From CAZUMW01 sp964621615 (GTDB taxonomy: Bacteria > Desulfobacterota > WTBG01 > CAIYCZ01 > CAIRTM01): DNA of 64,000 nt. The notes under the pieces were generated by a model. The model was not told the DNA's origin. It saw only the letters and a list, made by a program, of their open reading frames with translations, and ran no database searches. The position numbers and the translations under genes are program-made. Positions 52,492-61,426 of the stretch are shown here, piece by piece (the first letter of the stretch is position 1; the number at the start of each line of letters is the position of its first letter). Location: contig CAZUMW010000015.1 in the NCBI GenBank assembly GCA_964621615.1, forward strand, positions 1 through 64,000. The letters run 5' to 3'.

Positions 52492-54936
52492 TTATACGGG
52501 AATAATAACCGGCTCACGAAGCAGGCGTGAAATAGATGTGCGGGCCAGCTGGGCGAGCCGCGGATGCGTGCTTTCAAGTGACATAATCTGCCTGAGATTA
52601 TCCGCCGTTCTGAATATCAGCATGGCAAGGTCGCCCTCATCAATGCTGGTAAGCTGAATGACTGTTTCCCACGATTCAAGGCAGGCCCACATATACAATG
52701 CAGCCGCTGGCCAGAACTGAATGAGGGGCGTATCAAAAGAGTGTCTTTTTTTAAGATCCATAAGCGGTTCGACTGCGCGCTTCATAGAGTAATACGCATC
52801 AAGCAGCGGGCGCCGCTCCCACTGAACAGTGGAGTCAAGATCAATGTCGCGAAATTTGTCATTTACAAAAACAGCCACAATGCCGGCAAGCAGCTCTGAG
52901 CTCAGATTTGTCAGCACCCCGTTTCTGATAAGCTCTGCAATAATAAGAGGCTGATCAAGACGCAGCTTTGATGCCCATATACCGTCATTTGTCAGCGACC
53001 CGTCGCTGCCGGCAAAACCTGTAAGAATCAGAAAATCAAGATGGCGCCTGAATTCATTCCACAGCTCGTTTCGCGCACGCTCATACGACTCTGAAAACCA
53101 TTTTGCATTATATACAATGTCAATAAAACCCTGGCCGGCATTTTTATGACAGAGGGGAAAAGCGCTGCATCCGCTGCACGGCATGCTCTCGAGCTGCCTG
53201 ATTGATGCATCAATTTTTTTGTTGAAATCAGACACTTTTTCATCGCTGTCAGGATCGACATCGACCTTAACGCAGCTTTTAATGTATCTCTTCCGCTTTT
53301 TTTTAAGGCGTGAAAGTCGCTTTTTAAGTATTTTGCGGCTTTCTATGTTAGGTATCACATCTGAAAACGTATCACATCGGGCACCATCAAGATTCTGCTG
53401 CACAACCTCAGTAGCTTTATGCATTTTGTCTTTAAGCTGCTTGAGCGGCTCAATATTTTGAAACGTGCCGAACGAGCGCTCGAGAAGGCTTTTAACATTG
53501 TCAGGGCTCTGGCTCAGCAGAAGGTTAAGGCACATTGAGAAGTTAATCTTTATCTGGCTTTTAATCGGCTCTGAGGGCTGAGAAAGCAAATCATCTATTA
53601 GATGCGGGTTTTGATAGGGCCCGTGCACCATTACGGCAAAGCCGATGTTATCCTTACCCCTGCGGCCCGCGCGGCCCAGCGCCTGATGAAGCTCAGTGGC
53701 TGAAAGGTCGACAAACTCCTTTCCGTTAAAGCGGTCGCTCTGAACCAGCACAACGGTTCTAGCCGGAAAATTTACACCTGCAGCCACAGTTGATGTTGAA
53801 AATATGGCATCGAGATACCCTTCGTTCATAAGAGTCTCTATTACGATTTTCCAGTGAATGAGCTGACCGCCGTGGTGTGACCCGAGGGCGTGGTACTGCA
53901 GCCGCTTAATATGTGGATGGTTTGCTAAAAACGGATAATGCTGAAGAATGCTTTCCAGCCGCTGCTCGATGCTCCGTGTCCGTGATGCGGACACAATACG
54001 ATTCTTGCATGCGTTAAGCGCAAAATTACACTCGGCCCGGGATTTCAGAAAAAAGATCGCCGGCAACAGGTTGAACGTATCAAGAACTGATAGAATATGC
54101 TCATAGGATATGCCTGTTGATGCGCGGCGATGTCTTATTTTTTCGGCCTGCTGAAGAAATTGCTCTATCTTCGGCGTTACGCCGTCAAAGCCGGAAAGGG
54201 GCAGAAGCTCACCGCTCGGCAGCAGATAGAGCGGGTAAAGCGGTACCGGGCGCTCATCGGAGTGGACAACCTTGCACGGGTGATTTCTTATTTCAGACAG
54301 CCATGAGGCGATTTCACGATCATTTTGAACCGATGCAGAAAGCATCAGAAGGCGCACCCGCCCGGGAAGATAAATCATAACCTCTTCCCACACCACCCCG
54401 CGGTCTGCATCACCGAGATAATGCGCCTCATCCAGCACCACAAGATCAGCGCTAAAATCAATCCCGGTATTCATGGCGTCATACAGATGATTGCGAAGAA
54501 TTTCAGTGGTGCCGACCAGTATACTGGCATCGGTATTTTCTTTTCTGTCTCCGGTCAGAATACCCACATGCTCGCTTCCGAACAGCTCACAAAATTCAAA
54601 ATATTTTGAATTCGAAAGCGCTTTGAGCGGGGAGGCATACCAGGACCGGCCGCCGCAGTTAAAGACTTTACCAATCGCCTGAACAGCAATCCATGTTTTA
54701 CCGCTGCCGGTGGGAGCGCTGACAAGCACATCACGCTCGGCAATATGCTCCACTGCTTCGATTTGAAACGGATCAGGCACAAATTCGGCTTCTTCAGGCC
54801 TGCCGATCTGCTTGAAAACCTTTTTTAACCGTCTATCAGCTTTCGGCTTAAACCGGCTTTGTGGCCGGCTGCGTGATCTGCGCCCGTCATGGGCTGAAGG
54901 GCTGTTATTATATGATTCTGCTTTTTTTTGTTTCAT
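52492..54936 (-). CDS. Ski2/Mtr4-like DEAD/DExH-box helicase
   Basis: 814 residues. N-terminal tail of basic, low-complexity residues, then superfamily II motifs: Walker A SAPTGSGKTW near 75, VLDEAHYLGD (DEAH) near 165, SAS (motif III), TVAAGVNFPART near 385 and motif VI QALGRAGRRGK near 430. The remaining 350 residues form a helical C-terminal region with a possible metal-binding CSGCSAFPLC cluster near 590. Related bacterial and eukaryotic enzymes act on RNA in decay or ribosome assembly; the target here is unknown. Confidence 0.9.
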   Translation of the reverse strand: MKQKKAESYNNSPSAHDGRRSRSRPQSRFKPKADRRLKKVFKQIGRPEEAEFVPDPFQIEAVEHIAERDVLVSAPTGSGKTWIAVQAIGKVFNCGGRSWYASPLKALSNSKYFEFCELFGSEHVGILTGDRKENTDASILVGTTEILRNHLYDAMNTGIDFSADLVVLDEAHYLGDADRGVVWEEVMIYLPGRVRLLMLSASVQNDREIASWLSEIRNHPCKVVHSDERPVPLYPLYLLPSGELLPLSGFDGVTPKIEQFLQQAEKIRHRRASTGISYEHILSVLDTFNLLPAIFFLKSRAECNFALNACKNRIVSASRTRSIEQRLESILQHYPFLANHPHIKRLQYHALGSHHGGQLIHWKIVIETLMNEGYLDAIFSTSTVAAGVNFPARTVVLVQSDRFNGKEFVDLSATELHQALGRAGRRGKDNIGFAVMVHGPYQNPHLIDDLLSQPSEPIKSQIKINFSMCLNLLLSQSPDNVKSLLERSFGTFQNIEPLKQLKDKMHKATEVVQQNLDGARCDTFSDVIPNIESRKILKKRLSRLKKKRKRYIKSCVKVDVDPDSDEKVSDFNKKIDASIRQLESMPCSGCSAFPLCHKNAGQGFIDIVYNAKWFSESYERARNELWNEFRRHLDFLILTGFAGSDGSLTNDGIWASKLRLDQPLIIAELIRNGVLTNLSSELLAGIVAVFVNDKFRDIDLDSTVQWERRPLLDAYYSMKRAVEPLMDLKKRHSFDTPLIQFWPAAALYMWACLESWETVIQLTSIDEGDLAMLIFRTADNLRQIMSLESTHPRLAQLARTSISRLLREPVIIPV

Positions 54937-55286
54937 TCACATTACGCTTTTGATTAATTAATGTGTCCGGGGTCAGGCTCGCGACCACGACAGTTTATGT
55001 GCTTTTCCACGGAGGCTTTCGCTGGTATGTATATGCCTGGCTCATATTAATGAATATACAACCAGTAAAAATGGACTTGCAACCGCATCATTACACTATA
55101 GGGTTATAATCTCATACCTGTCAACATGCAAAAAAATACACCGTTCGCTAAGGGATTGGCAGGATACGTTGAAAAGCACCCTGCCAATCCCTTAGTTTAC
55201 AAAAAAAACTTTTATTATCAACACTATTATGGTAATTAATACTATTTTACCAACTATAAAAAAGTGTTACGCAGAGGTACCGAACT
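54937..55286. other. Intergenic region between the helicase and SHMT-like genes
   Basis: 350 bases between divergent genes. It contains the 16-bp inverted repeat at 55148-55195, a smaller TGGTAA/TTACCA hairpin near 55230-55252 and an AT-rich stretch just before the SHMT-like gene. No open frame of interest. Confidence 0.55.
55148..55195. repeat. 16-bp perfect inverted repeat upstream of the SHMT-like gene
   Basis: CTAAGGGATTGGCAGG (55148-55163) and its exact complement (55180-55195) flank a 16-base loop. T-rich sequence follows on each strand, so it could end transcription in both directions, but 16 perfect pairs is long for a terminator. It could also be an operator or the core of a small palindromic element. 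Confidence 0.7.
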
Positions 55287-56531
55287 ATGAACTTTCAGCA
55301 ATTTAACTGTATCAGCACGCTCATCGACCAACAGAATGAGTGGCGCTGCAAAACAATAAATCTTATCGCAAGTGAAAACATAATGAGCAGCAAGGTCAGA
55401 TCATTTGCAGGTTCTGACTTTGCACACCGCTATGCAGAAGGCCATCCGGGCGAGCGCTACTATCGCGGAACAAACTTTATCGATCAGATTGAAAACAAGC
55501 TCAAGTCAGATTTGAAAATTTTATTCAAGTGTGACCATACCGAGGTCCGCCCTATCAGCGGTACCAATGCGAATGAAGCGGTTTTCAGCAAGTTCGTTAA
55601 CAGAGAAGACGTGGTTATGGCTAACTCCACACCCGGCGGCGGGCATATTAGCCACAACAGGATGGGGTCGCTCGGCAAGTTCACAAAAAATATCGTCGAA
55701 TTTCCGCTTACTGCGGACGGGTACCACATTGACCTTGATAAAACCAAATTTCTTATTAAAGCATCCAAGCCAAAGCTTCTTGTTCTGGGGAAAAGCCTTT
55801 TTCTATTTCCTGAGCCGGTTAAGGAGCTCAGCGAAATCTGCAATGAAAACAACATACAAATTCTTTATGACGGCGCCCATGTGCTTGGACTTATAGCAGC
55901 CGGCCGATTCCAAAATCCCATTGAGGAAGGAGCTTTCCTGCTGACCGGCAGCACACACAAAACATATTTCGGCTCTCAGCGCGGCGTTATTCTCAGCAAC
56001 ATGGATGTCGACTCATGGAGAAAAATAGACAAGGGCGCCTTTCCCGGCTCGTCGAGCAATCACCATCTTGACACCCTTGCGCAGCTTGCGCTCAGCACAA
56101 GCGAAATGCTCGAATTCGGAAAGCAGTACGCCGCACAGGTTATCGACAATGCTAAGGCTCTTGCCGCAGCGCTCGATCATAACGGGTTTTCTGTTGAGGC
56201 AAAAGATTTCGGATATACCGAAAGCCATCAGGTGGCTGTAGATGTCAGTTCTTTCGGCGGCGGCGAAAAAATCTCCAAATCACTTGAGATGAACGATATT
56301 ATACTGAACATGAACATGCTCCCACACGAGCCGCTCAGCAAGCATGATCACCCTGACGGTATCAGAATCGGCGTTCAGGAAATGACCAGAATGGGAATGG
56401 GTACAGATGAAATGCAGCACATCGCTGATCTCATAAAAGAGTGCATCATTGAAAACAGGCAGGTTAAAGAAGAAGTAAACCGCTTCCGCGCCGATTACCA
56501 GGAGGTCAAATTCAGCTTTGACAACAAATGA
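55287..56531 (+). CDS. Archaeal-type serine hydroxymethyltransferase-like PLP enzyme
   Basis: 414 residues. Fold-type I PLP enzyme with SHMT motifs: NLIASENIMS near 26-35, HRYAEGHPGERYYRG near 48-62, GTNANEAVF near 93, the DGAHVLGL aspartate near 197 and the PLP lysine in TGSTHKTYFGSQRG near 220-233. The lysine region and the shorter C-terminus resemble archaeal GlyA rather than the E. coli type. The usual reaction is serine to glycine with transfer of a one-carbon unit to a folate or pterin. It overlaps an amidohydrolase gene by four bases, which is unusual for GlyA, so a related aldolase or transferase role is possible. Confidence 0.82.
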   Translation: MNFQQFNCISTLIDQQNEWRCKTINLIASENIMSSKVRSFAGSDFAHRYAEGHPGERYYRGTNFIDQIENKLKSDLKILFKCDHTEVRPISGTNANEAVFSKFVNREDVVMANSTPGGGHISHNRMGSLGKFTKNIVEFPLTADGYHIDLDKTKFLIKASKPKLLVLGKSLFLFPEPVKELSEICNENNIQILYDGAHVLGLIAAGRFQNPIEEGAFLLTGSTHKTYFGSQRGVILSNMDVDSWRKIDKGAFPGSSSNHHLDTLAQLALSTSEMLEFGKQYAAQVIDNAKALAAALDHNGFSVEAKDFGYTESHQVAVDVSSFGGGEKISKSLEMNDIILNMNMLPHEPLSKHDHPDGIRIGVQEMTRMGMGTDEMQHIADLIKECIIENRQVKEEVNRFRADYQEVKFSFDNK

Positions 56532-57325
56532 TTATCGACGCCCACACGCATATTTTCCCCGACAGTCAGGCCGCTGCAGCAGTTGAACAAACCGCGCGGC
56601 TGTTCAGGATCAGAACCTATGGCAACGGCACTGCCGCTGACCTGCTCCGGCAAATGGATCGCTCCTGCATTGATTACGCCGTTATTCACATGGTTGCTCC
56701 CGTACCGTCAGCCGTTCGTACAATAAACTCCTGGCTTATACAGCTCAGTGAACCGCGCTTCATAAAATTTGCGACCCTTCACCCTCAGGACCCGCATATC
56801 GATGAAGAGATAAAACGGATTGTCGACAGCGGTATATCCGGTGTCAAATTTCAGCCTGATATACAGCGGTTTTATCCGGATGATCAAAAGCTCATGTATC
56901 CGGTTTATGAGAAGCTGGCGGAACATAATATTAAGATTATGTTTCACGTGGGTGGTGAGCCGTTGCCGGGTCCCGATGATAAATCAACGCCGTCGATGAT
57001 AGGTAACCTTGCCGCTGATTTCCCTGATCTTACCATTATCGGTGCTCATCTCGGCGGCCTTAACATGTGGGATGAAGTGTACCGCTATCTGGTCGGCAGG
57101 AACAATGTGTATTTTGAATCATCGCTCAGCTATGAATTTATCCGGCCGGACCGTGCTCAGAGGATAATCCTCGAGCATGGATACGAGAAGGTGTTTTTTG
57201 GAACAGACTACCCTTTCGGGGATATTCAAAAATCACTGGAAGCAGCAAAATCTGTTGCTTTTCTCAACCGTGAGCAGCAAAGTGCAATCCTGGGAGATAA
57301 TGCCCGAAGATTTTATATGGGCTGA
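56528..57325 (+). CDS. Amidohydrolase-2 family metal-dependent hydrolase/decarboxylase
   Basis: 265 residues, TIM barrel of the PF04909 type. Metal ligands: DAHTHIFPD at residues 4-12, histidine in MFHVGGE near 139, histidine in GAHLGG near 174 and aspartate in FFGTDYPFGD near 222. The family includes hydrolases and non-oxidative decarboxylases of carboxylic acids. Start overlaps the stop of the SHMT-like gene (ATGA), so the two products are made together, perhaps acting on consecutive steps. The substrate is unknown. Confidence 0.85.
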   Translation: MIIDAHTHIFPDSQAAAAVEQTARLFRIRTYGNGTAADLLRQMDRSCIDYAVIHMVAPVPSAVRTINSWLIQLSEPRFIKFATLHPQDPHIDEEIKRIVDSGISGVKFQPDIQRFYPDDQKLMYPVYEKLAEHNIKIMFHVGGEPLPGPDDKSTPSMIGNLAADFPDLTIIGAHLGGLNMWDEVYRYLVGRNNVYFESSLSYEFIRPDRAQRIILEHGYEKVFFGTDYPFGDIQKSLEAAKSVAFLNREQQSAILGDNARRFYMG

Positions 57326-57335
57326 AGCACATTAT

Positions 57336-58019
57336 TCACAGGCGTGCAAGCTGTTGGCCGGCCTGCTGTTTTGACATATTCATAATAGATAATAATTGCT
57401 GCTCTGTATTACCACGAAAGCTCAGCGCCCCCTGTTTTTGCTCCCATACCGAAACGATCTGATTGCTCACACCGGCAAGGCGCGCAAACTGCGTCTGCGT
57501 AAGCCCAAGGTTCTTTCTGACCTGCTTGATTTTGCTGCCTGTTATTTTTGAATTGTTTTTCTTTTGTTGCTGGCCCGGTTTGTTTTCTCTGCGTGTGCCG
57601 TTATCCGATTTTTCAAGCAACTTTTGTATATCATCTTTTTTCATGGCTAACAGCTGTTGTACCTTTTCAGCCGCTTTTTTGTTTCTCATATTAAGAGCGC
57701 CTTTCTTATGCTCCCATACTGAAACAATCTGAAAGCTGACTCCGGTAAGTTCCGCAAGCTCTGACTGTGATATGCCGGCTTTTTTCCGTAATCGCTTTAT
57801 CGCTTCACCTGTCACCGCAGGGTACTCTGTGCTGCTCTGCCGATGATTGCCCTTGCTGCCGGAGTGGTGCGGCTTAGAACCGGAACTGCGCTGCTGCAGC
57901 ATATCAATTTTACGTGAAAGCCGGTTCACTTTTTTTTCCACACCATGAAGTGCCTGTTTAATTTCCTTTTGTACAATAATACGTATTTCTTCTCTTATAA
58001 TTTTTTCTATAGTCGCCAT
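57336..58019 (-). CDS. Tandem double helix-turn-helix (XRE) regulator with N-terminal coiled coil
   Basis: 227 residues. Residues 1-45 form an amphipathic coiled coil; two XRE-type HTH domains follow at about 71-126 and 160-214. Each contains the same recognition-helix core, GVSxQIVSVWExKxGAL, so one arose from the other by duplication. They are joined by a polar linker. GGAGG precedes the ATG. Direct repeats in the AT-rich leader (58067-58106) may be its own operator. It sits convergently 10 bases from the amidohydrolase gene. The target genes are unknown. Confidence 0.82.
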   Translation of the reverse strand: MATIEKIIREEIRIIVQKEIKQALHGVEKKVNRLSRKIDMLQQRSSGSKPHHSGSKGNHRQSSTEYPAVTGEAIKRLRKKAGISQSELAELTGVSFQIVSVWEHKKGALNMRNKKAAEKVQQLLAMKKDDIQKLLEKSDNGTRRENKPGQQQKKNNSKITGSKIKQVRKNLGLTQTQFARLAGVSNQIVSVWEQKQGALSFRGNTEQQLLSIMNMSKQQAGQQLARL

Positions 58020-58066
58020 CAGAAACCTCCGACAAAGTTAATGTGTATAATTAGTATAGCCTTTTG

Positions 58067-58106
58067 TTATCATATATAAATAACAGGATATATAATTATC
58101 ATATAT
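58067..58106. promoter_or_regulatory. Direct repeats upstream of the double-HTH gene
   Basis: TTATCATATAT occurs at 58067-58077 and 58096-58106, 29 bases apart (nearly three helical turns), in an AT-rich leader that also contains the related inverse ATTGATAA. A regulator with two equal HTH domains could bind both; this is inferred only. Confidence 0.4.
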
Positions 58107-58203
58107 CAGTATTTGATATAATTGATAATTTCTACCATGGCTGTATTCTTTTGTAAACAATAAAAACAGATTTAATAATTTCAACCGCAGAATTATAGGT
58201 AAA

Positions 58204-58566
58204 ATGCACATATCCTTGTTGTGGGGAACAGCATCCATTATATGGGCACTATTGATCGGTATATTGTCAGTCACACCGGGCATGGGGTCTGGAATAAATT
58301 CCGGTTTTTTAGCTCATGCAGGTGCGTATTTTTTTCTCGCGGTATTTATAGGATGTTTTTTTAAATCACGAAATGTATCGTCATACCTCATTCTATCCTT
58401 TTGTGCGACAGGGCTGTATGGAACCGGCATTGAATATGTGCAGTACCATATCCCATACCGCAGTTTTGAGATAACTGACATGATCTGTAATTGGGGAGCG
58501 TCATTATGCGGAATTATATGTATTGCCCTGAGTGAGTGTATTAGAATATATTTTAAAATCCCTTAA
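58204..58566 (+). CDS. VanZ-like small membrane protein
   Basis: 120 residues with four hydrophobic segments (about 8-26, 34-52, 60-78, 92-112). VanZ-family motifs: HAGAYFFLA near 38, E-Y-V-Q-x-x-I-P-Y-R near 78 and D-M-I-C-N-W-G-A near 92-99. In VanZ-type proteins these line a membrane cavity; the family is linked to teicoplanin tolerance in some bacteria and is otherwise uncharacterised. It has no obvious partner nearby. Confidence 0.85.
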   Translation: MHISLLWGTASIIWALLIGILSVTPGMGSGINSGFLAHAGAYFFLAVFIGCFFKSRNVSSYLILSFCATGLYGTGIEYVQYHIPYRSFEITDMICNWGASLCGIICIALSECIRIYFKIP

Positions 58567-58897
58567 TCTGCTATATTCAAACAATACGGGAGTCACCACA
58601 CCAATTTCTCAGATACTTGCAGATATATTTTTAATATATTATATTTTAAAATATAACTAATGTATATATCACTCCCATACGGCGGAAATTGAACTACCAC
58701 CGGCTACAAGCCTGTGGATTCAGTTATCCCGACATGTCTGGACTAAAGGAAAAAATACATAACTACAAAAATTCTCCTGAGGGGAAGCACCCTATACGAA
58801 CAGCACGTTCTGAGTCAATAATCATTCTTCGCCTATCGAAGATCCCGCTCTGCGGGGAAGGCGAGGGTTTTAAACCCGAAGGAGACAATAACTGACT
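58567..58897 (+). other. Intergenic region before the beta-propeller gene
   Basis: 331 bases. A hairpin CCAC-C-GGCT-ACA-AGCC-T-GTGG at 58697-58717 resembles IS200/IS605-type end structures but no transposase is present. A structured leader follows at 58827-58877. Upstream the region is AT-rich with no recognised promoter. Confidence 0.45.
58827..58877 (+). promoter_or_regulatory. Structured 5' leader of the beta-propeller gene
   Basis: CTTCGCC (58827-58833) pairs with GGCGAGG (58860-58866) around an inner hairpin CCCGC-TCT-GCGGG (58844-58856), and GGGTT-TTA-AACCC (58865-58877) then sits directly before the GAAGGAG ribosome binding site. The first and last stems share bases and exclude each other, as in a regulatory switch. 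No known riboswitch is recognised. Confidence 0.4.
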
Positions 58898-61201
58898 ATG
58901 AAAACATGCATCACTGTATATTCAATTTGTATTATACTGATATGCATGCCGGTTTTTTCACACGCCATGGAATGGTCTCTCATCCCCACACCGACAACTG
59001 CTGATCTTCGAGGTCTGTGGGGATCCGGTGACGATTCGATATATGCCGCAGGCGGCTATGATACAACCATTATTTATTACAACGGCCGTATATGGACAGA
59101 TATCGAACACCAGCTTCCGCCGCTTGCAACAGCGGATACTCACGCAATATGGGGAACCTCACCTGATAATATCTACAGCGCAGGCGGCTGGTCTTACTGG
59201 GGGCTTAAAAAAGGCAATATACTCCATTACAACGGACAAACATGGCGATCTGTTACTGCAAACCCGAATTCTTTTCTGGCGTGGACAAATGACCTGCGCA
59301 GCATCTGGGGCCCTTCCGCCGAGAGCATATATGCCGTCGGCCTTAGAAATTATGTGCTGACCCGCATGGAGTGGACAGGTCCTGTGCTGCATTATGACGG
59401 TACCAGCGTCACTGAAATGCCGAACCCTCGGGAAGACACTGACGGTGCTGTGCTCTATGATATATGGGGCACAGGAGACACCGATATTTTTGCTGCAGGT
59501 ACGGTCATTGACGAGATATGCATTGAAAAAAAGCGCACCTGCACCTTTTTCGGCCTGCTATGCTGGGATGAATGCATCGCATATCAGCAGTACAATCACA
59601 GCAACATCATGCACTACGACGGAAGTGAATGGGCCTGCATTGAAACAGGGGTAAACGCTGATTTGTATTCCCTGTGGGGCTCCTCTGCAACCGATGTGTT
59701 TGCTGTGGGCAGGTCCGGAACAGTTCTTCATTATGACGGCGCTTCGTGGAACCGAATGTCGAGCCCGTCCGGCAATCACCTCTATGCTGTATGGGGAACA
59801 TCGCCTGAGAATGTATTTGCCGCCGGCGCACACGGTACTATCATGCATTACAACGGCTCTGTCTGGAGCCTCATGCAAAGCCCGGCGCCAAATAAGATTT
59901 CATCACTGTGGGGCGCTTCATCGAACCGCATATATGCCGCAGGTGATAACGGAACGATACTTCTGTATGCCCAGAAGAAAGATTACGGCGATGCGCCTGA
60001 CCCGCCCTACCCCTCTTCATATGCCGCTGGTGGTGCCAGCCACAGCTCCTGCAACACAGTGTGGCTGGGTGACCGTGCCGATACTGAACCAGATGCTCTT
60101 CAGATTAATCCCGACCGCGGTGATGACGGCGTTATATTCATCGGGTCCAGCTCAGCTCCGGGCGGCCCCTATTCACTCCCATATCAGCCGGGCAGCTACG
60201 GCGCCGTAACAGTAACCGTGAACGGCTCATCAGATAATACATGCTACCTGCACGGATGGATTGACTGGAACAGCGACGGCGACTGGGATGACGCTCATGA
60301 AACGATAATCTGCGGCTATTCGTGCGCAGCGCCCGGGCAGTACACAGTCGAGTTCACTGTTCCTGACACAATCACCGATTCCTGTACATGGGCGCGCTTC
60401 AGAGTGGACCTCGATGAAAACATATGCTCGCCTACCGGATCAGCATCACACGGCGAAGTTGAAGACTACCGCTTCTGCCCTACACTGGTTGAGCTTTCAT
60501 CTTTTACTGCAATGGGGGCAGACGGGTGCGTTTTTCTTTCATGGACAACTGCTTCCGAAATAAACAACACCGGCTTTAATATCCACCGGTCGGAAAGCGA
60601 AAATGGACATATGATAAAGATAAACGAATCGCTGATTCCGTCACGCGGCGGTGCTGATCAGGGCGCGCACTATTCGTATACCGATCATGATGTTGTTAAT
60701 GGCAAAACGTATTTTTATCTTCTTGAAGATATTGATACTGACGGCCGCTCAACTCTGCACGGATCGGTAAGCGCTGTGCCCGCAGGAGGTGCAATCTCCT
60801 GTTATGCAATGGATTCTGTTTCCATAGATGCAGGTCAGCCGGCATATACCTATGACGGCTCGCAGCTGCGCTCATGCTATGCCGATATGATAGTGTCCAA
60901 TACCGGATCCAGGGATATCATGGTGTGGTGGTATAGTACAGACACGTACACCCGGGAAAGCGTCTGGGAGCAGGCATTTGTCCCTGCCGGCGACACCTGC
61001 ACCGTTGAAAAAGCCTGGGGTACGATTTATTTGAATTACGGCAAAACACGCGACATTACAGCGGAGGCGGTTACCGCATATTATTTCGATGGCGAATATA
61101 AGGAGCAGTGCAGCGGGATCGCACAAGAGCTCGAGTCAGCCGACTCCCTTGACGTATCCATAGACCATGCACCTGTCGAGGACAGCAACCCCTGTCGCTG
61201 A
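58898..61201 (+). CDS. Secreted seven-bladed beta-propeller protein with GEVED domain
   Basis: 767 residues, signal peptide ending SHA near residue 23. Residues about 30-365 hold seven repeats of the form [L/I/V]WG[T/S]..., [I/V][Y/F]A.G, [I/V]xHYxGxxW, giving a seven-bladed propeller. The fourth blade has an insert with six cysteines (residues about 205-225). A GEVED domain follows (DYGDAPDPPY near 366; HGEVEDYRF near 517-525), then an Fn3-like domain (FTAMGADGCVFLSWTTASE). No sorting signal or membrane anchor is seen at the C-terminus. Probably an extracellular or outer-surface binding protein; ligand unknown. Confidence 0.85.
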   Translation: MKTCITVYSICIILICMPVFSHAMEWSLIPTPTTADLRGLWGSGDDSIYAAGGYDTTIIYYNGRIWTDIEHQLPPLATADTHAIWGTSPDNIYSAGGWSYWGLKKGNILHYNGQTWRSVTANPNSFLAWTNDLRSIWGPSAESIYAVGLRNYVLTRMEWTGPVLHYDGTSVTEMPNPREDTDGAVLYDIWGTGDTDIFAAGTVIDEICIEKKRTCTFFGLLCWDECIAYQQYNHSNIMHYDGSEWACIETGVNADLYSLWGSSATDVFAVGRSGTVLHYDGASWNRMSSPSGNHLYAVWGTSPENVFAAGAHGTIMHYNGSVWSLMQSPAPNKISSLWGASSNRIYAAGDNGTILLYAQKKDYGDAPDPPYPSSYAAGGASHSSCNTVWLGDRADTEPDALQINPDRGDDGVIFIGSSSAPGGPYSLPYQPGSYGAVTVTVNGSSDNTCYLHGWIDWNSDGDWDDAHETIICGYSCAAPGQYTVEFTVPDTITDSCTWARFRVDLDENICSPTGSASHGEVEDYRFCPTLVELSSFTAMGADGCVFLSWTTASEINNTGFNIHRSESENGHMIKINESLIPSRGGADQGAHYSYTDHDVVNGKTYFYLLEDIDTDGRSTLHGSVSAVPAGGAISCYAMDSVSIDAGQPAYTYDGSQLRSCYADMIVSNTGSRDIMVWWYSTDTYTRESVWEQAFVPAGDTCTVEKAWGTIYLNYGKTRDITAEAVTAYYFDGEYKEQCSGIAQELESADSLDVSIDHAPVEDSNPCR

Positions 61202-61223
61202 GCACCCATCATGGATACAGGTT

Positions 61224-61256
61224 GAATGACACATTTCACCCCGTCATTCTTTGTTT
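61224..61256 (+). terminator. Terminator after the beta-propeller gene
   Basis: Stem GAATGAC/GTCATTC (61224-61230 with 61243-61249), 12-base loop, followed by TTTGTTT, 23 bases after the stop. A moderate Rho-independent terminator. Confidence 0.6.
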
Positions 61257-61426
61257 CGTTGCCTGTATGCTCTTTTTCCTTTAATCTCTTACACAATATG
61301 ATATACTTTTTAATCATGTATCGTTACCTGCCCAGCATCGTCGATCGGTAAAGGGTGTCAGGCGCAACGCTTGACAATGCGTGCACAACCGCAACCAATT
61401 CTGAAAACTGTGAAGGAGCGGCTCAC

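Noticed and set aside
52482..52501. Terminator at the helicase stop (CCCGT...ACGGG)
   Set aside because: Only a five-bp stem and no T-run follows on the minus strand.
58697..58717. IS200/IS605 insertion sequence end
   Set aside because: Only one hairpin resembles such an end; there is no transposase, TnpB remnant or second end.
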